Shown: positions 41,300 to 50,852, numbered from the stretch's first letter. The stretch is DNA of 64,000 nt from CAZLLE01 sp964560425 (GCA_964560425.1 CAZLLE010000083.1:1-64000); one strand, 5' to 3'. Translations and numbers: made by a program. The notes: generated by a model from the sequence alone, not told the origin.

Positions 41300-41548
41300 A
41301 TGAAAAAAATTATTTTAAATTCAGCTATCGTTATATCAGTGATTGCTTTTGCTGGTTGTTCTCAAAAGAGACCAGCTCAGTGTATAGATCCAGTGCAAGA
41401 GGCACCTAAACCTGCTCCAGTAGTTGTAGCACCTAAGCCAGTTCCGGTTCCAGCACCTGCTCCAGCTCCAGTAGTTGTAGAGACACCAGCACCAGCACCT
41501 GTTTATGTAGAGCCTATTGTTGATGATAAAACAGCAGCAGTAAGATAA
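41300..41548 (+). CDS. Small Pro/Ala/Val-rich lipoprotein
   Basis: An 82-residue product with a lipoprotein signal (VISVIAFAGC, lipid on Cys20), then a low-complexity Pro-Ala-Val region with repeats of the PAPAPVVV type to about residue 72. Such stretches act as extended spacers across the periplasm or surface. No function can be named. It is monocistronic, with its own promoter. SD AAAGGA lies before the ATG. Confidence 0.8.
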   Translation: MKKIILNSAIVISVIAFAGCSQKRPAQCIDPVQEAPKPAPVVVAPKPVPVPAPAPAPVVVETPAPAPVYVEPIVDDKTAAVR

Positions 41549-41559
41549 CTATTTGCTAG

Positions 41560-41592
41560 AGGTTTATATGCACTCCGCTGTGCATATAACCT
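41560..41592. terminator. Stem-loop between convergent genes
   Basis: AGGTTTATATGCAC (41560-41573) pairs with GTGCATATAACCT (41580-41592) with one bulged base. It begins 12 bp after the lipoprotein stop and overlaps the last codons of the EAL gene. There is no strong T-run on either side, so its efficiency as a terminator is uncertain. Confidence 0.45.
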
Positions 41593-43837
41593 TTGACTCT
41601 ATTGTTGGTAGGGGTTCTTGAAAATAGTATCCTTGTGAGAAGTCTACGCCTAGTTTTTTAGTTATTTGATAAACTTCTTTGTTGTGTACAAACTCTGCGA
41701 CTGTTTTTGCATTTAGTTTTTTCGCTAGTGAAACTATAGTTTCAACTATCTTATAACTTTTTTGATCTATGTGGATATTTTTTATAAATTGTCCATCTAT
41801 TTTGATGATATTTGCTTCAATTGATAGTAATCTGCTAAAGTTTGATGCTTCTGCTCCAAAATCATCAATGGCAATTTGAAATCCCATATCTTTTAATTTT
41901 GTTAACTGTTTTAGTGTTCTTTTTGACTCTACAGAGCTGATATTTTCTAATATTTCTAATATAACTCTATTTGGATTGATCTGATATTTTTTGAGTTTTT
42001 TAGATAAAAAATCTATTAGATATTCACCATTTAGATCAGTTTCTGTAATATTAATAGAGAATGAATATGGTTCATCTTTAAACATTTTAAAACTTTTTTC
42101 AATTACATTTTTTGTAATACTCTCTAACATTCCAGTAGATTTTGCTGCATCTAAGAAAAAGAATGGAGAAATTATTTTTCCATTATCTACTGCTCTTATT
42201 AAGGATTCATATTTAGAGATTTCTTGAGTTTCATTATCAATAATTGGCTGATAGTATACTATGAGTTGGTCATTTGCAATAATCTCTTTGATCTTTCTTA
42301 GCCAATAGATATTATTTTTTTGATTCTCCTCTCTTTTTTTATCAAATTCAAAAATCTTGTGACTATTTTTACCATATTCTAAAGCCTCTTTTAGTGCTGT
42401 TTTTGCTTGAAAGATTATTTTTTCACTATTACCTTTTGCTACTCCAACTGATACTGATATTGGTATAATTACATCCTTATAGTTTATATCTAGTTGTTCA
42501 AAAACTATTTTCATTGATTTTATAAAGTATAGCTCTTCATTATTGTATGGATTTTTTATAATAAATGAGAATCTATATGATCCTAAGTGATATAGTTTAA
42601 TACTTTTTTTCTCTAGAGTTTTTAAAATATTTGATACTTTTATAATAATTTCATCAGAAAATTTATGTCCAAAAACATTAGTCATTGTATTAAAATTATC
42701 TATATTTAGATATAGCAGAGATATATTTTTGTCTGCTTTTTGTAGATCCTCATCTAGTGTGAGTTTATTGGGTAAATTTGATAGGGAATCTCTTCTAAGT
42801 TGTAAAAATAGTTCCTTATTCTTTCTATTTATCTCTTTTTCTAGCTCTTTTTGCTGTCTAATATCTCTCCATACAACATGAATAATCTCACGATCATTTA
42901 TAAACATAGGAGTAAGAGTAATGTTTAATTCTACAATTTCATTTTGGGCATTGAGGTGTTGCCACTCAAATTGATGTCCTCCATTTTTTATTGCATAATC
43001 TATCATCTTTCTTGCTTTTGTATATGAGGGTTCACTATCTTCTTGAAATTTAGGAGATAGTTTTGATGGTTTGATAGACAAAATCTCTTCCTTGCTCTTA
43101 TATCCTAGTATTTCAACTGCGGCATCATTAAAATCTATAAAAATACCGTTTTCAATAATAGAGATTGGGTCTTTACTCTTATTAAATAGTGTCTCATAAG
43201 CTTTAATATTTTTTAGCTGTTTTTGCAATGAATTGTTTATTTTATTAATACTCTTTTTTGATTTTTCAATATTCTGTTTACTTCTCTCATGTTTTAGTTC
43301 TGAAAATGTTAAAAAGATGGAGATTACACCATAAGAAGTTAATGTCATAATTAGCTCTTTAAAGCTCAATGATAGTTCAATATTTGGTAAAAAATGTAAA
43401 ACTATTAATGTGAAAATAGTTAGTACATATGCTTGTAATCCACTTTTATACCCTTTAATAAGAAATACGGTTGTCAAAAAGATTGCAAACCACTGCATTT
43501 TACTTTTATCATGATCTAAAAGAATGGTAATTGCAACAAAACCAATAAAGAGAATAAAAATTGCTATTGTAGAGACTTTGTTAAAATATTTTTTATCTTT
43601 TCTTAGATAGCTTAGAAGGGTAAGAAATGTGATTGAAAGTCCTACTTCAAGTAATCCCAATGTAAATGTTTTTGGATTATTTATTCGTATTAACCCTATT
43701 GTAAAAAGTATTATGCTTCCTGCTAAAAAAATTGAATTGAGGAGTTGAAACTTATATTTTAATAGCTGTTCATTTTCGTTAAAAGTTTGATTTGATGTTA
43801 ATATTGTTTTAAAAAAATTTATTTTTTTACTTATCAA
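41564..43837 (-). CDS. Membrane PAS-GGDEF-EAL cyclic-di-GMP signalling protein
   Basis: A 757-residue protein with about six N-terminal transmembrane helices (35-180), a coiled segment and a PAS domain (about 210-335, PISIIENGIFIDFNDAAVEI). A GGDEF-like domain (about 345-490) has the signature degenerated to LGSYRF, so it is unlikely to be a cyclase. The EAL domain (about 505-750) keeps the likely catalytic set: ESL in place of EAL, the Asn in SINITETDL, EILEN, IDDFGAE, IKIDG and AEFV. I expect a c-di-GMP phosphodiesterase with a sensory GGDEF remnant. Confidence 0.9.
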   Translation of the reverse strand: MISKKINFFKTILTSNQTFNENEQLLKYKFQLLNSIFLAGSIILFTIGLIRINNPKTFTLGLLEVGLSITFLTLLSYLRKDKKYFNKVSTIAIFILFIGFVAITILLDHDKSKMQWFAIFLTTVFLIKGYKSGLQAYVLTIFTLIVLHFLPNIELSLSFKELIMTLTSYGVISIFLTFSELKHERSKQNIEKSKKSINKINNSLQKQLKNIKAYETLFNKSKDPISIIENGIFIDFNDAAVEILGYKSKEEILSIKPSKLSPKFQEDSEPSYTKARKMIDYAIKNGGHQFEWQHLNAQNEIVELNITLTPMFINDREIIHVVWRDIRQQKELEKEINRKNKELFLQLRRDSLSNLPNKLTLDEDLQKADKNISLLYLNIDNFNTMTNVFGHKFSDEIIIKVSNILKTLEKKSIKLYHLGSYRFSFIIKNPYNNEELYFIKSMKIVFEQLDINYKDVIIPISVSVGVAKGNSEKIIFQAKTALKEALEYGKNSHKIFEFDKKREENQKNNIYWLRKIKEIIANDQLIVYYQPIIDNETQEISKYESLIRAVDNGKIISPFFFLDAAKSTGMLESITKNVIEKSFKMFKDEPYSFSINITETDLNGEYLIDFLSKKLKKYQINPNRVILEILENISSVESKRTLKQLTKLKDMGFQIAIDDFGAEASNFSRLLSIEANIIKIDGQFIKNIHIDQKSYKIVETIVSLAKKLNAKTVAEFVHNKEVYQITKKLGVDFSQGYYFQEPLPTIESKVICTAECI

Positions 43838-43900
43838 AGTTTCCTCTATTCATAGAAATTTTTGTTCATTCTATGAATATCGGTATTATAAAGATAATTT

Positions 43901-46327
43901 TTATTTTTTTGGGAGTAGGGCTATTTTTAGGACTTCTTCTATTTTTGATACACCTATAATTTCAAGAGCATCAAGAACCTCTTGTGGAATATCGTTTAGA
44001 TCATTTTTGTAATTTTTTTGTGGTATGAGAATAGTTTTCATTTTGGCAGTATATGCTGCAATGAGCTTCTCTTTTAGTCCTCCAATTGGCAATACCTTAC
44101 CACTAAGTGTAACTTCTCCTGTCATTGCTACATCTGCACGAATCTTTTGATTTGATAAAATAGAAGCTATGACTGTTGACATGGCAATACCCGCACTTGG
44201 TCCATCTTTGGGAGTGGCTCCTTCGGGTACATGAATGTGTAGATCATATCTTTTATATATATCATTTACTGTAAGTTTGACTTTTTTACTCTTCTCTTCA
44301 TCGCTAATTGGTATATCTTTTATATTAATTTTCAATTTTTTATTATCTATTAATACTTTTACTACACTCAATGCAATTTTTGCAGACTCCTTCATGACCT
44401 CACCTAGGCTACCTGTGAGTTGAAGTCCTCCTTTGCCTTTAATCTTTATTGCTTCAATTTTGAGTACATCACCACCAACACTTGTCCATGCCAAACCATT
44501 TACGATTCCAATCTGATCGACTTTATCTCTCTCATCAATAGAGAAGATCTCTTTATCTAAAAATTTAGATAAATTTTTATTTGTAATTGAAATTTTATTT
44601 ATTGAAGAGTCCATTAGAATCTCTTTTGCTGTTTTTCTCAAAAGTTGAGCTATTCTTCGGCGTAAATTTCTTACCCCTGCCTCTCTTGTATAGTTTGAAA
44701 TTAGTAGCTCTAATGCCCCTTTTGAGAGATTAAATTCACTATTTTTTAGTCCATGTTTTTTGATCTCTTGAGGAATAAGATATTTTTTTGCAATTTGAAA
44801 TTTCTCTTGAGGAGTGTAAGAGTTTAGATGAATAAACTCCATTCTATCTCTAAGAGGAGTAGGTATATTTCCTAGTTCATTTGCTGTTGCAATAAATATA
44901 ATACGACTTAAATCAATATTAAAATTTAGATAATAGTCTCTAAACTCGCTATTTTGCTCAGGATCTAATATCTCCAAAAGTACAGCAGTAGGATCACCTC
45001 TATAACTTTTGGCAACTTTATCTATCTCATCTAGGACAATAACAGGATCCATCTCTTTTGCTTCAATAAGACCCTGTACAATTCTACCGGGCATTGCTCC
45101 AATATATGTTCTTCTATGCCCTCTTAGCTCATTTACATCTTCAAGTCCACCAAGAGCAACACGGATTAGTTTTCTTTTAAGTGCTTTGGCTATAGAGTTT
45201 GCAAGTGAAGTTTTACCAACACCGGGAGGTCCTGCAAAACAGATAATCTCTGCTCTTGTTTCTCTATTTTCAATACCTCTAAGTTGCATTAACTCTTTTA
45301 CTGAAAAGTACTCTTCTATTCTCTCTTTTGGTTTAGTAAGTGAGTAGTGATCACTCTCTAGTTGCTTTTTTACTTGGTGAATATCTAGTTTTTTCTTTGA
45401 AAATTTACCAAATGGAATCTCCAAAACCCAATCTAAATAGCTTTGAATGACATTTGCATCAGCAGAGTCTGGATGTATTCTTGCAAATCTATCAATCTGT
45501 TTTTTAATCTCTTTGTATGCATCATCTTGAAGGAATGATTTTTTATCTTCTAATTTTTCTAAATACTCCTCTATCTCCTCTTCTCTTTGTGTATCATCTC
45601 CAAGCTCTTTTTGTATCTGCTTCATCTGCTCTTTTAGAAAATACTCTTTATTTACCTGTTCTATTTTGGAGTGTACTTTTGATTTGATCTCTTTTTGAAG
45701 TTTTGATGCACGAATCTCTTCACTAATATATTCAATCAATAATAGAAGTTTCTCTTCCAAATTTTGTTCAATAAATAGCTTATAGGCATGCTCTTTTTTG
45801 AGTTTAATTGTACTAGCTATAAGGTCAGCTAATCTTGTTGGTTCATTATTCTCTTCAATTGTTTTAAGTAGATCAGGATGAAATATATTTGTGATTGTAG
45901 AGAGTGTTTTGACTTTTTCTCGTAAAATTTCTAAAGTTGCATTAACTTTTAGTTCATCATAATCATCAATCTCTAATTTATCTACTATTGCAAATAGAGG
46001 ATCACTCTGAAGCTCTTCTATAATCTGCCCTTTTGCTAATCCTTGAAATAAAATTTTTATTCTACCATCAGGAAGAGAGACTTTTCTCATAATTGTACCA
46101 ATGACACCTGCTTCATAGATACCATCAAAATCTCTTCGATTATCTATCATATTTTTGGATGATACCACAAGTGCAAGAGAGTTATTATCTAGTGCATAGT
46201 TAGCCGCCTTTATATTCTCATCATCATGTATAAAAATAGGAGAGATCATGAAAGGATATAAAAATATATCATCAGTTACAATGATTGGTAAGCTTGTAGG
46301 AAAATCACTATAGTTATCTATCTGCAT
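43901..46327 (-). CDS. lon: ATP-dependent protease Lon
   Basis: An 808-residue Lon: substrate-binding N domain (1-200), coiled coil, AAA+ module with GPPGVGKTSLAN near residue 365 and IVLDEIDK, and a C-terminal serine protease domain with the Ser in KDGPSAGIAMST and a following Lys (SGKVLPIGGLKEKL). It degrades misfolded and regulatory proteins. It lies 11 bp downstream of bamD; the lon-bamD-fliW-proC neighbourhood is conserved. Confidence 0.97.
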   Translation of the reverse strand: MQIDNYSDFPTSLPIIVTDDIFLYPFMISPIFIHDDENIKAANYALDNNSLALVVSSKNMIDNRRDFDGIYEAGVIGTIMRKVSLPDGRIKILFQGLAKGQIIEELQSDPLFAIVDKLEIDDYDELKVNATLEILREKVKTLSTITNIFHPDLLKTIEENNEPTRLADLIASTIKLKKEHAYKLFIEQNLEEKLLLLIEYISEEIRASKLQKEIKSKVHSKIEQVNKEYFLKEQMKQIQKELGDDTQREEEIEEYLEKLEDKKSFLQDDAYKEIKKQIDRFARIHPDSADANVIQSYLDWVLEIPFGKFSKKKLDIHQVKKQLESDHYSLTKPKERIEEYFSVKELMQLRGIENRETRAEIICFAGPPGVGKTSLANSIAKALKRKLIRVALGGLEDVNELRGHRRTYIGAMPGRIVQGLIEAKEMDPVIVLDEIDKVAKSYRGDPTAVLLEILDPEQNSEFRDYYLNFNIDLSRIIFIATANELGNIPTPLRDRMEFIHLNSYTPQEKFQIAKKYLIPQEIKKHGLKNSEFNLSKGALELLISNYTREAGVRNLRRRIAQLLRKTAKEILMDSSINKISITNKNLSKFLDKEIFSIDERDKVDQIGIVNGLAWTSVGGDVLKIEAIKIKGKGGLQLTGSLGEVMKESAKIALSVVKVLIDNKKLKINIKDIPISDEEKSKKVKLTVNDIYKRYDLHIHVPEGATPKDGPSAGIAMSTVIASILSNQKIRADVAMTGEVTLSGKVLPIGGLKEKLIAAYTAKMKTILIPQKNYKNDLNDIPQEVLDALEIIGVSKIEEVLKIALLPKK

Positions 46328-46338
46328 ATATAATTCCC

Positions 46339-46986
46339 TTAGTTTAAGATAGAGCTAAATAGCTCACTTTCTGGTGGAATAACATTTGTATCTCTAAGCC
46401 AAGAGTTATTAATTTTATCTTGATATATTTTTGCTGCTTTATCTTTACCCGTCTTTTTATAGAGTTTAATAATATCTCTATTTAGTAGTAATTCACCTAA
46501 TTGTAACCTTGTCATCATTGTATCTACAAGAGGTAGATATGTGGAGTTTGGAAAACTTTTTTTGTAAGCTATTGCATTATTAATAGTGTCAATAAGAAGT
46601 TTTTGGTCTCTATTTGCCTTTTGAAAAGCTTTAAAATTAGACTCTATTTTAAGATATTTTAGATACTCAATATCATTTCTTTTTGCAAATCTCTTTCTAT
46701 ACTCGTCTATGTAGTAGTTACTCATAAGATACTCTTCATTCTCTTTATGTGCTTGTGCTAATATTTGAAGAGCCTCTTTGAGTAGTGGAGATGCTACATG
46801 TTCACTAGCAAGAGAGGTATATGCTTCATCAGCTTTATCCAAAGCACCTACTCTAATATTTTTTAGAATATCGTTGTACCAATAGCTTGCCGATTTATTA
46901 TAGACACCCTCATTTACTGATGTATTTGCACACCCTCCAAAAATTACTATTAATATTGAGGCTAAAATATATTTTTTTAAATTCAT
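46339..46986 (-). CDS. bamD: Outer-membrane assembly lipoprotein BamD (ComL)
   Basis: The 215-residue lipoprotein has the signal IVIFGGC (lipidated Cys19) and TPR-like helical repeats (ASYWYNDILKNIRVGALDKA, YLMSNYYIDEYRKRF, KKSFPNSTYLPLVDTM). BamD is the essential helical partner of BamA for folding outer-membrane barrels. It is divergent from fliW across a 122-bp gap and co-directional with lon. Confidence 0.92.
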   Translation of the reverse strand: MNLKKYILASILIVIFGGCANTSVNEGVYNKSASYWYNDILKNIRVGALDKADEAYTSLASEHVASPLLKEALQILAQAHKENEEYLMSNYYIDEYRKRFAKRNDIEYLKYLKIESNFKAFQKANRDQKLLIDTINNAIAYKKSFPNSTYLPLVDTMMTRLQLGELLLNRDIIKLYKKTGKDKAAKIYQDKINNSWLRDTNVIPPESELFSSILN

Positions 46987-47108
46987 GCTTTACCTTTTAA
47001 CTGTTATATAACAATTTTATCTAACTAATTGTTAAAATATCCGATATTAAAGAGATAGATGTTACTATTCAATTAGTTTGAATTAAATTATTTTAATAAG
47101 GTTTTTTT

Positions 47109-47480
47109 ATGAATATAAAAATTATCTCCCCTATTTTAGGTTTTGAGAGTGTTAAAGAGGTTATGTTTTTGGAAATTGATGATTTTTTTTCTTCAATTAG
47201 TGGAGAAAACCTATCCTTTACTCTGATTGATCCTACTCGTCTTAGAGATTATTCATTTAAGATACCTTCTTCATATCAATCTCTCTTACAGATAGAGGAT
47301 AAAGATGATATTAAAATTTATAGTGTTGTAGTTATTAACTCTGAAATTGAAAAATCTACAATTAATTTTATTGCTCCTATTGTAATAAATTTTTCCAAAG
47401 CTCTATTGGCTCAGATTACACTTGATAGTTTTAAATATCCAGATTTTCAAATTTTAGATCCGATATCAAATTATCTTTAG
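47109..47480 (+). CDS. fliW: Flagellar assembly factor FliW (CsrA antagonist)
   Basis: A 123-residue protein of normal length with the FliW core (SPILGFESVKEVMFLEID, FIAPIVINFSKALLAQI). FliW binds CsrA allosterically and flagellin, so it links filament assembly to flagellin mRNA translation. csrA itself is present at 60666-60896. The stop codon overlaps the SD of proC, indicating coupled translation. Confidence 0.92.
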   Translation: MNIKIISPILGFESVKEVMFLEIDDFFSSISGENLSFTLIDPTRLRDYSFKIPSSYQSLLQIEDKDDIKIYSVVVINSEIEKSTINFIAPIVINFSKALLAQITLDSFKYPDFQILDPISNYL

Positions 47481-47489
47481 GAGGTTATT

Positions 47490-48227
47490 ATAGAACTATT
47501 TATTATTGGAAATGGAAAAATGGCGGATGCTATTATTAGTGGAGCTGTAAATGAGTATGGAGTTAAAGTTGTTGCAAGAGATGAAAAGCTCTTAAGTGCT
47601 AAAAATGTTGAGACTATTTTATTAGATGATGGGTTTGATATTAGTGGTAAAATTATTCTTCTTGCCATAAAGCCATATGCTCTTGAACTAGTAAGTCCAA
47701 AGTTAAAGGGTAGGGCAAAGGCTGTTATATCTGTATTGGCTGGAAGCTCGATTGATAGTATCAAAAAAGAGATAGATTCAGAGTTTTATGTACGAGCAAT
47801 GCCAAATCTTGCGGCTACTTATCAAAAGTCTATGACAACTTTATGTGGCGATGAAGAGTTTAAAAATGAAGCTATAAAAATAGCTCAAAGTTTTGGAACT
47901 GCCTTGTGGTTATCTTCTGAAAAAGAGCTTGATATTGCTACCGCTGTTGCAGGAAGTGGACCAGCATTTTTGGCTCTTATTGCTGAGTCTTTGGCAGATG
48001 GTGGAGTAAAAGAGGGATTAAAAAGAGATGATGCCTACACCTTAGTTCGAGGTCTATTTGAGGGATTTAGTCCATTGTTAAATGATAAACATCCTGCAAT
48101 TATCAAAGATGAAGTAATGAGTCCTGGCGGTACAACGGCCGCTGGTTATAGTGCTTTGGAAGAGGGTGGTACTAGAGATAGTATGATTAAAGCAATTACT
48201 AAAGCGTATGAGAGAGCTAAAGGGTGA
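47490..48227 (+). CDS. proC: Pyrroline-5-carboxylate reductase (apparent ATA start)
   Basis: A 245-residue enzyme from the ATA at 47490; it reduces pyrroline-5-carboxylate to proline with NAD(P)H. The Rossmann motif is IIGNGKMADAIISG. Later motifs are MPNLAATYQKSMT, AVAGSGPAFLALIAESL and SPGGTTAAGYSALEEGG. The first ATG (47520) lies inside the GxGxM motif and would remove the first beta-strand. Upstream the frame stops at 47478, with no ATG, GTG or TTG between. AGGAGG at 47479-47484 is 5 bp before ATA (2 bp before an alternative ATT at 47487), so a rare start is likely. Confidence 0.92.
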   Translation: MELFIIGNGKMADAIISGAVNEYGVKVVARDEKLLSAKNVETILLDDGFDISGKIILLAIKPYALELVSPKLKGRAKAVISVLAGSSIDSIKKEIDSEFYVRAMPNLAATYQKSMTTLCGDEEFKNEAIKIAQSFGTALWLSSEKELDIATAVAGSGPAFLALIAESLADGGVKEGLKRDDAYTLVRGLFEGFSPLLNDKHPAIIKDEVMSPGGTTAAGYSALEEGGTRDSMIKAITKAYERAKG

Positions 48228-48239
48228 TAAACACCCTTT
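48219..48239 (+). terminator. Terminator overlapping the proC stop codon
   Basis: AAAGGGTG (48219-48226) pairs with CACCCTTT (48232-48239) around a 5-base loop. The stem includes part of the TGA stop and is followed by GTATTTTA. It separates proC from a convergent small gene. Confidence 0.6.
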
Positions 48240-48244
48240 GTATT

Positions 48245-48469
48245 TTAAAGAGCAACCTCTTTTTTATATTTTACAATCATTGAGTAAATTTCATCTTTTA
48301 GAAGAAGTTTCTCTTTTTTCAACTTTTCAACTTCTAAATCTGTAAAGTGTCCAGTTTTTTCTGCCTCTGAAATTTGCGTATCAAGTGTATTGTGCTTGTC
48401 AAATATACGAGCAAAATGTTTGTTCTCTTTCTTTAATTTTGAGATGATTTCTCTCTCTTCATGTAGCAT
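48245..48469 (-). CDS. YdcH-like (DUF465) small helical protein
   Basis: A 74-residue, strongly charged coiled-coil protein (MLHEEREIISKLKKENKHFA, EKLKKEKLLLKDEI). It fits the YdcH/DUF465 family by size and the pattern FARIFDKHNTLDTQI. The family forms short helical hairpins with no known function. It lies 48 bp downstream of argJ on the same strand, so it may be the operon's last gene. Confidence 0.8.
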   Translation of the reverse strand: MLHEEREIISKLKKENKHFARIFDKHNTLDTQISEAEKTGHFTDLEVEKLKKEKLLLKDEIYSMIVKYKKEVAL

Positions 48470-48517
48470 GTGTCAATCCTTAAAAATTTATAGTATAAGT
48501 ACTTGTAATTCTACCAT

Positions 48518-49729
48518 TTAAGTTCTATAATCTGCATTAATTTTTACATATTCATAGCTTAAATCACAGCCATAACTAACATAATTAAAATTTCCAATGT
48601 TTAAATTGCAACTAATTTTATAACTATCCTTTTTCATTACAGAAAAAGCTCTATCTTCTGTCTCTTTATCTAACTCTCTTTTTTGATTACTATAGATCAA
48701 TACATTATCATAATGAATTGTTAATTTATCTTCGTCACTATCAATTTCACTAGCTCCTATTGTAGAAGCAATTCTTCCCCAATTTGGATCTTCTCCAAAG
48801 AGTGCGGTTTTCACTAAAAGAGAGTTGCTAAGAGCTCTACTTGCTTTAATTGCATCTTCTTGAGTGGCCGCTCCCTTAATCTCAAAAGCTACTACTTTGT
48901 TTGATCCTTCTCCATCTCTCAAAATCATCATAGATAACTTTTTGGTAATGCGATTGAGGGCAACTCTAAAAGCCTCTTTATCATAAGTATTACTTCTCTT
49001 ATTTGCCAATAACATGACTGTATCATTTGTTGAGGTATCTCCATCAACACTAATACGATTAAAAGATTGTTCAACACTCTCATTCAATAAGCTATCCATA
49101 TCATCTTTTGGAATATCTGCGTCAGTAATAATAAAACACAACATTGTTGCCATAGCAGGATTAATCATTCCTGCTCCTTTACATATTGCTGCAATATTAA
49201 AAAATTTTCCATTCTTTAATTCAACTCTAAATGCTAACTCTTTTTCAAAACTATCAGTCGTCATGATTGATCTTGTTGTTTTATATGAGTTTTTTGCCTC
49301 AAAATCAAACTTATCAAAAGAGCTTGTGATTTTATTAATATCTAATCTGTATCCTATCACCCCTGTTGAACTCATGATTGGATTTGTAGTTTTGATCTTT
49401 GTCTCTAGTTCTTTAAATATATTTTCAATATCCTCAATACCCTTTTGACCCGTCATTGCATTTGCATTTTTTGCATTGATTAGTAGGAAATTGGTTTGAA
49501 AATTTTTTGGATATTTGAGATAGTGTTTGATTGGTGCTGCTTGAAATCTATTTTTTGTAAATAGTGTACTTACATCGCATAGTACTTCACTTCGTATAAA
49601 AGCAACATCTCCATCAATATCACTCTCTCCTGAATTACTAGGATTAGTTCTCATTCCTACATTGACTCCATCACAAAAGAATCCTTGTACATTTGATAGT
49701 GAATTTTTTAGTGGTATTAAATTAAACAT
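48518..49729 (-). CDS. argJ: Bifunctional ornithine acetyltransferase / N-acetylglutamate synthase
   Basis: A 403-residue ArgJ, which makes N-acetylglutamate and recycles acetyl groups in arginine synthesis. The precursor self-cleaves before the Thr in NPAMATML (near residue 190), giving alpha and beta chains. MSSTGVIG (oxyanion region) and GEGSNKVVAFEIKG are present; the C-terminal NADYRT is family-like. Length is normal. It overlaps the potassium-channel gene by 8 bp. Confidence 0.95.
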   Translation of the reverse strand: MFNLIPLKNSLSNVQGFFCDGVNVGMRTNPSNSGESDIDGDVAFIRSEVLCDVSTLFTKNRFQAAPIKHYLKYPKNFQTNFLLINAKNANAMTGQKGIEDIENIFKELETKIKTTNPIMSSTGVIGYRLDINKITSSFDKFDFEAKNSYKTTRSIMTTDSFEKELAFRVELKNGKFFNIAAICKGAGMINPAMATMLCFIITDADIPKDDMDSLLNESVEQSFNRISVDGDTSTNDTVMLLANKRSNTYDKEAFRVALNRITKKLSMMILRDGEGSNKVVAFEIKGAATQEDAIKASRALSNSLLVKTALFGEDPNWGRIASTIGASEIDSDEDKLTIHYDNVLIYSNQKRELDKETEDRAFSVMKKDSYKISCNLNIGNFNYVSYGCDLSYEYVKINADYRT

Positions 49730-50852
49730 AATGCATATCCCTTGGTCTATCTTGTTTTCTTGCTATTTTTTTTGCCATTCTGATACTATCTCCACTACCA
49801 ATAAGTAGTATTTTACTTCCTTGCATTATAAGTGTATCTTGATCTGGCATAGGTGTAAATTTATCTTTATCATTTCTGATTCCTACGATATTTATTTTGG
49901 CATATCTTGTAAGCTCTATATCTTTTAATCTTTTATATATCATCCATGAATAAGATGGTATTTTAAGCTCTTCAATATCTAGTGGAGTATCTTTTTTGTA
50001 TAGAAACTCTTCTAAAATATTTTCCATCTCAGGTCTTTGGCTAATAGCACTTAATCTTTGAGCCATTAGTTTAGTAGGTGAGACAACACTATCAGCTCCT
50101 AGCTTTTTTAGCTTTTCGATATCACTTAGAGTGTGTGCATTTGTCATTATAAAGTATGGACGACGACGATGAATCTCTTTTTCATGTAATCTTGCAGAGG
50201 CAATAACAGCAATATTATCAGCAATATTATCAGATAGAGTAATTACACCTTTTGCACTTGAAAGATGTGCTTTTGCAAGTGCAATATCAGTATGAGGTTC
50301 CTCTTTTATAAAGTAAGCATAATTATGTTTTATTGCCTCTTCTTCCAAGTTTTCACTCTCATCTACAACAACAAAAGGTATATGATTTTGTCTAAACTGT
50401 TTTGTTAATTGTACTGTATAGTGATTATGATGGCAAATAACATAGTGGTTTTTTAATCTAGCTACATTATAGAGCATTCTTCTCTCCTTTATAATATTGA
50501 TTAATTCACCTTTATTTAAAACCTCTACTAGTATACCAACAGAAAAAGAGAATACTCCAAAACCCAAAATAATTAGAGTAATTGTAAAAAGTCTACCAGT
50601 ATCAGATATTGGGGCAATCTCTCCAAATCCAACGGTTGTAAAAGTGATACCTGTTTGATATATTGCATCAATAAGTGTAAAATCATCAATTATAATATAT
50701 CCAAGAGAGCCAATAAGCATCATAAGGATGGTTAATATAATAGGTAGTCTAAAAGGTGCTAAGTGTTGATAAAGTTGAGTATTAAGGTCTATTTCTGGTT
50801 TAACGGGTGTTTTCCAGTGGAGGAATTTTGTAATCTTTTTGATAAATTGCAT
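49722..50852 (-). CDS. Two-TM potassium channel with RCK/TrkA domain
   Basis: A 376-residue ion channel: TM1 near 35-55, pore helix and selectivity filter TVGFGEIAP near 71-79, TM2 near 90-110, then an RCK-N domain (about 130-250) and RCK-C-type domain (about 285-365). TVGFG is an accepted K+ filter variant. In RCK-N the expected Gly-x-Gly-xx-Gly after VIC is replaced by HHNHYT, so nucleotide binding may be lost or changed. It likely controls K+ flux and membrane potential. Confidence 0.9.
   Translation of the reverse strand: MQFIKKITKFLHWKTPVKPEIDLNTQLYQHLAPFRLPIILTILMMLIGSLGYIIIDDFTLIDAIYQTGITFTTVGFGEIAPISDTGRLFTITLIILGFGVFSFSVGILVEVLNKGELINIIKERRMLYNVARLKNHYVICHHNHYTVQLTKQFRQNHIPFVVVDESENLEEEAIKHNYAYFIKEEPHTDIALAKAHLSSAKGVITLSDNIADNIAVIASARLHEKEIHRRRPYFIMTNAHTLSDIEKLKKLGADSVVSPTKLMAQRLSAISQRPEMENILEEFLYKKDTPLDIEELKIPSYSWMIYKRLKDIELTRYAKINIVGIRNDKDKFTPMPDQDTLIMQGSKILLIGSGDSIRMAKKIARKQDRPRDMHYV

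Noticed and set aside
47520..48227. proC starting at the first ATG
   Set aside because: It would cut into the GNGKM dinucleotide-binding motif; the conserved N terminus and AGGAGG lie upstream.
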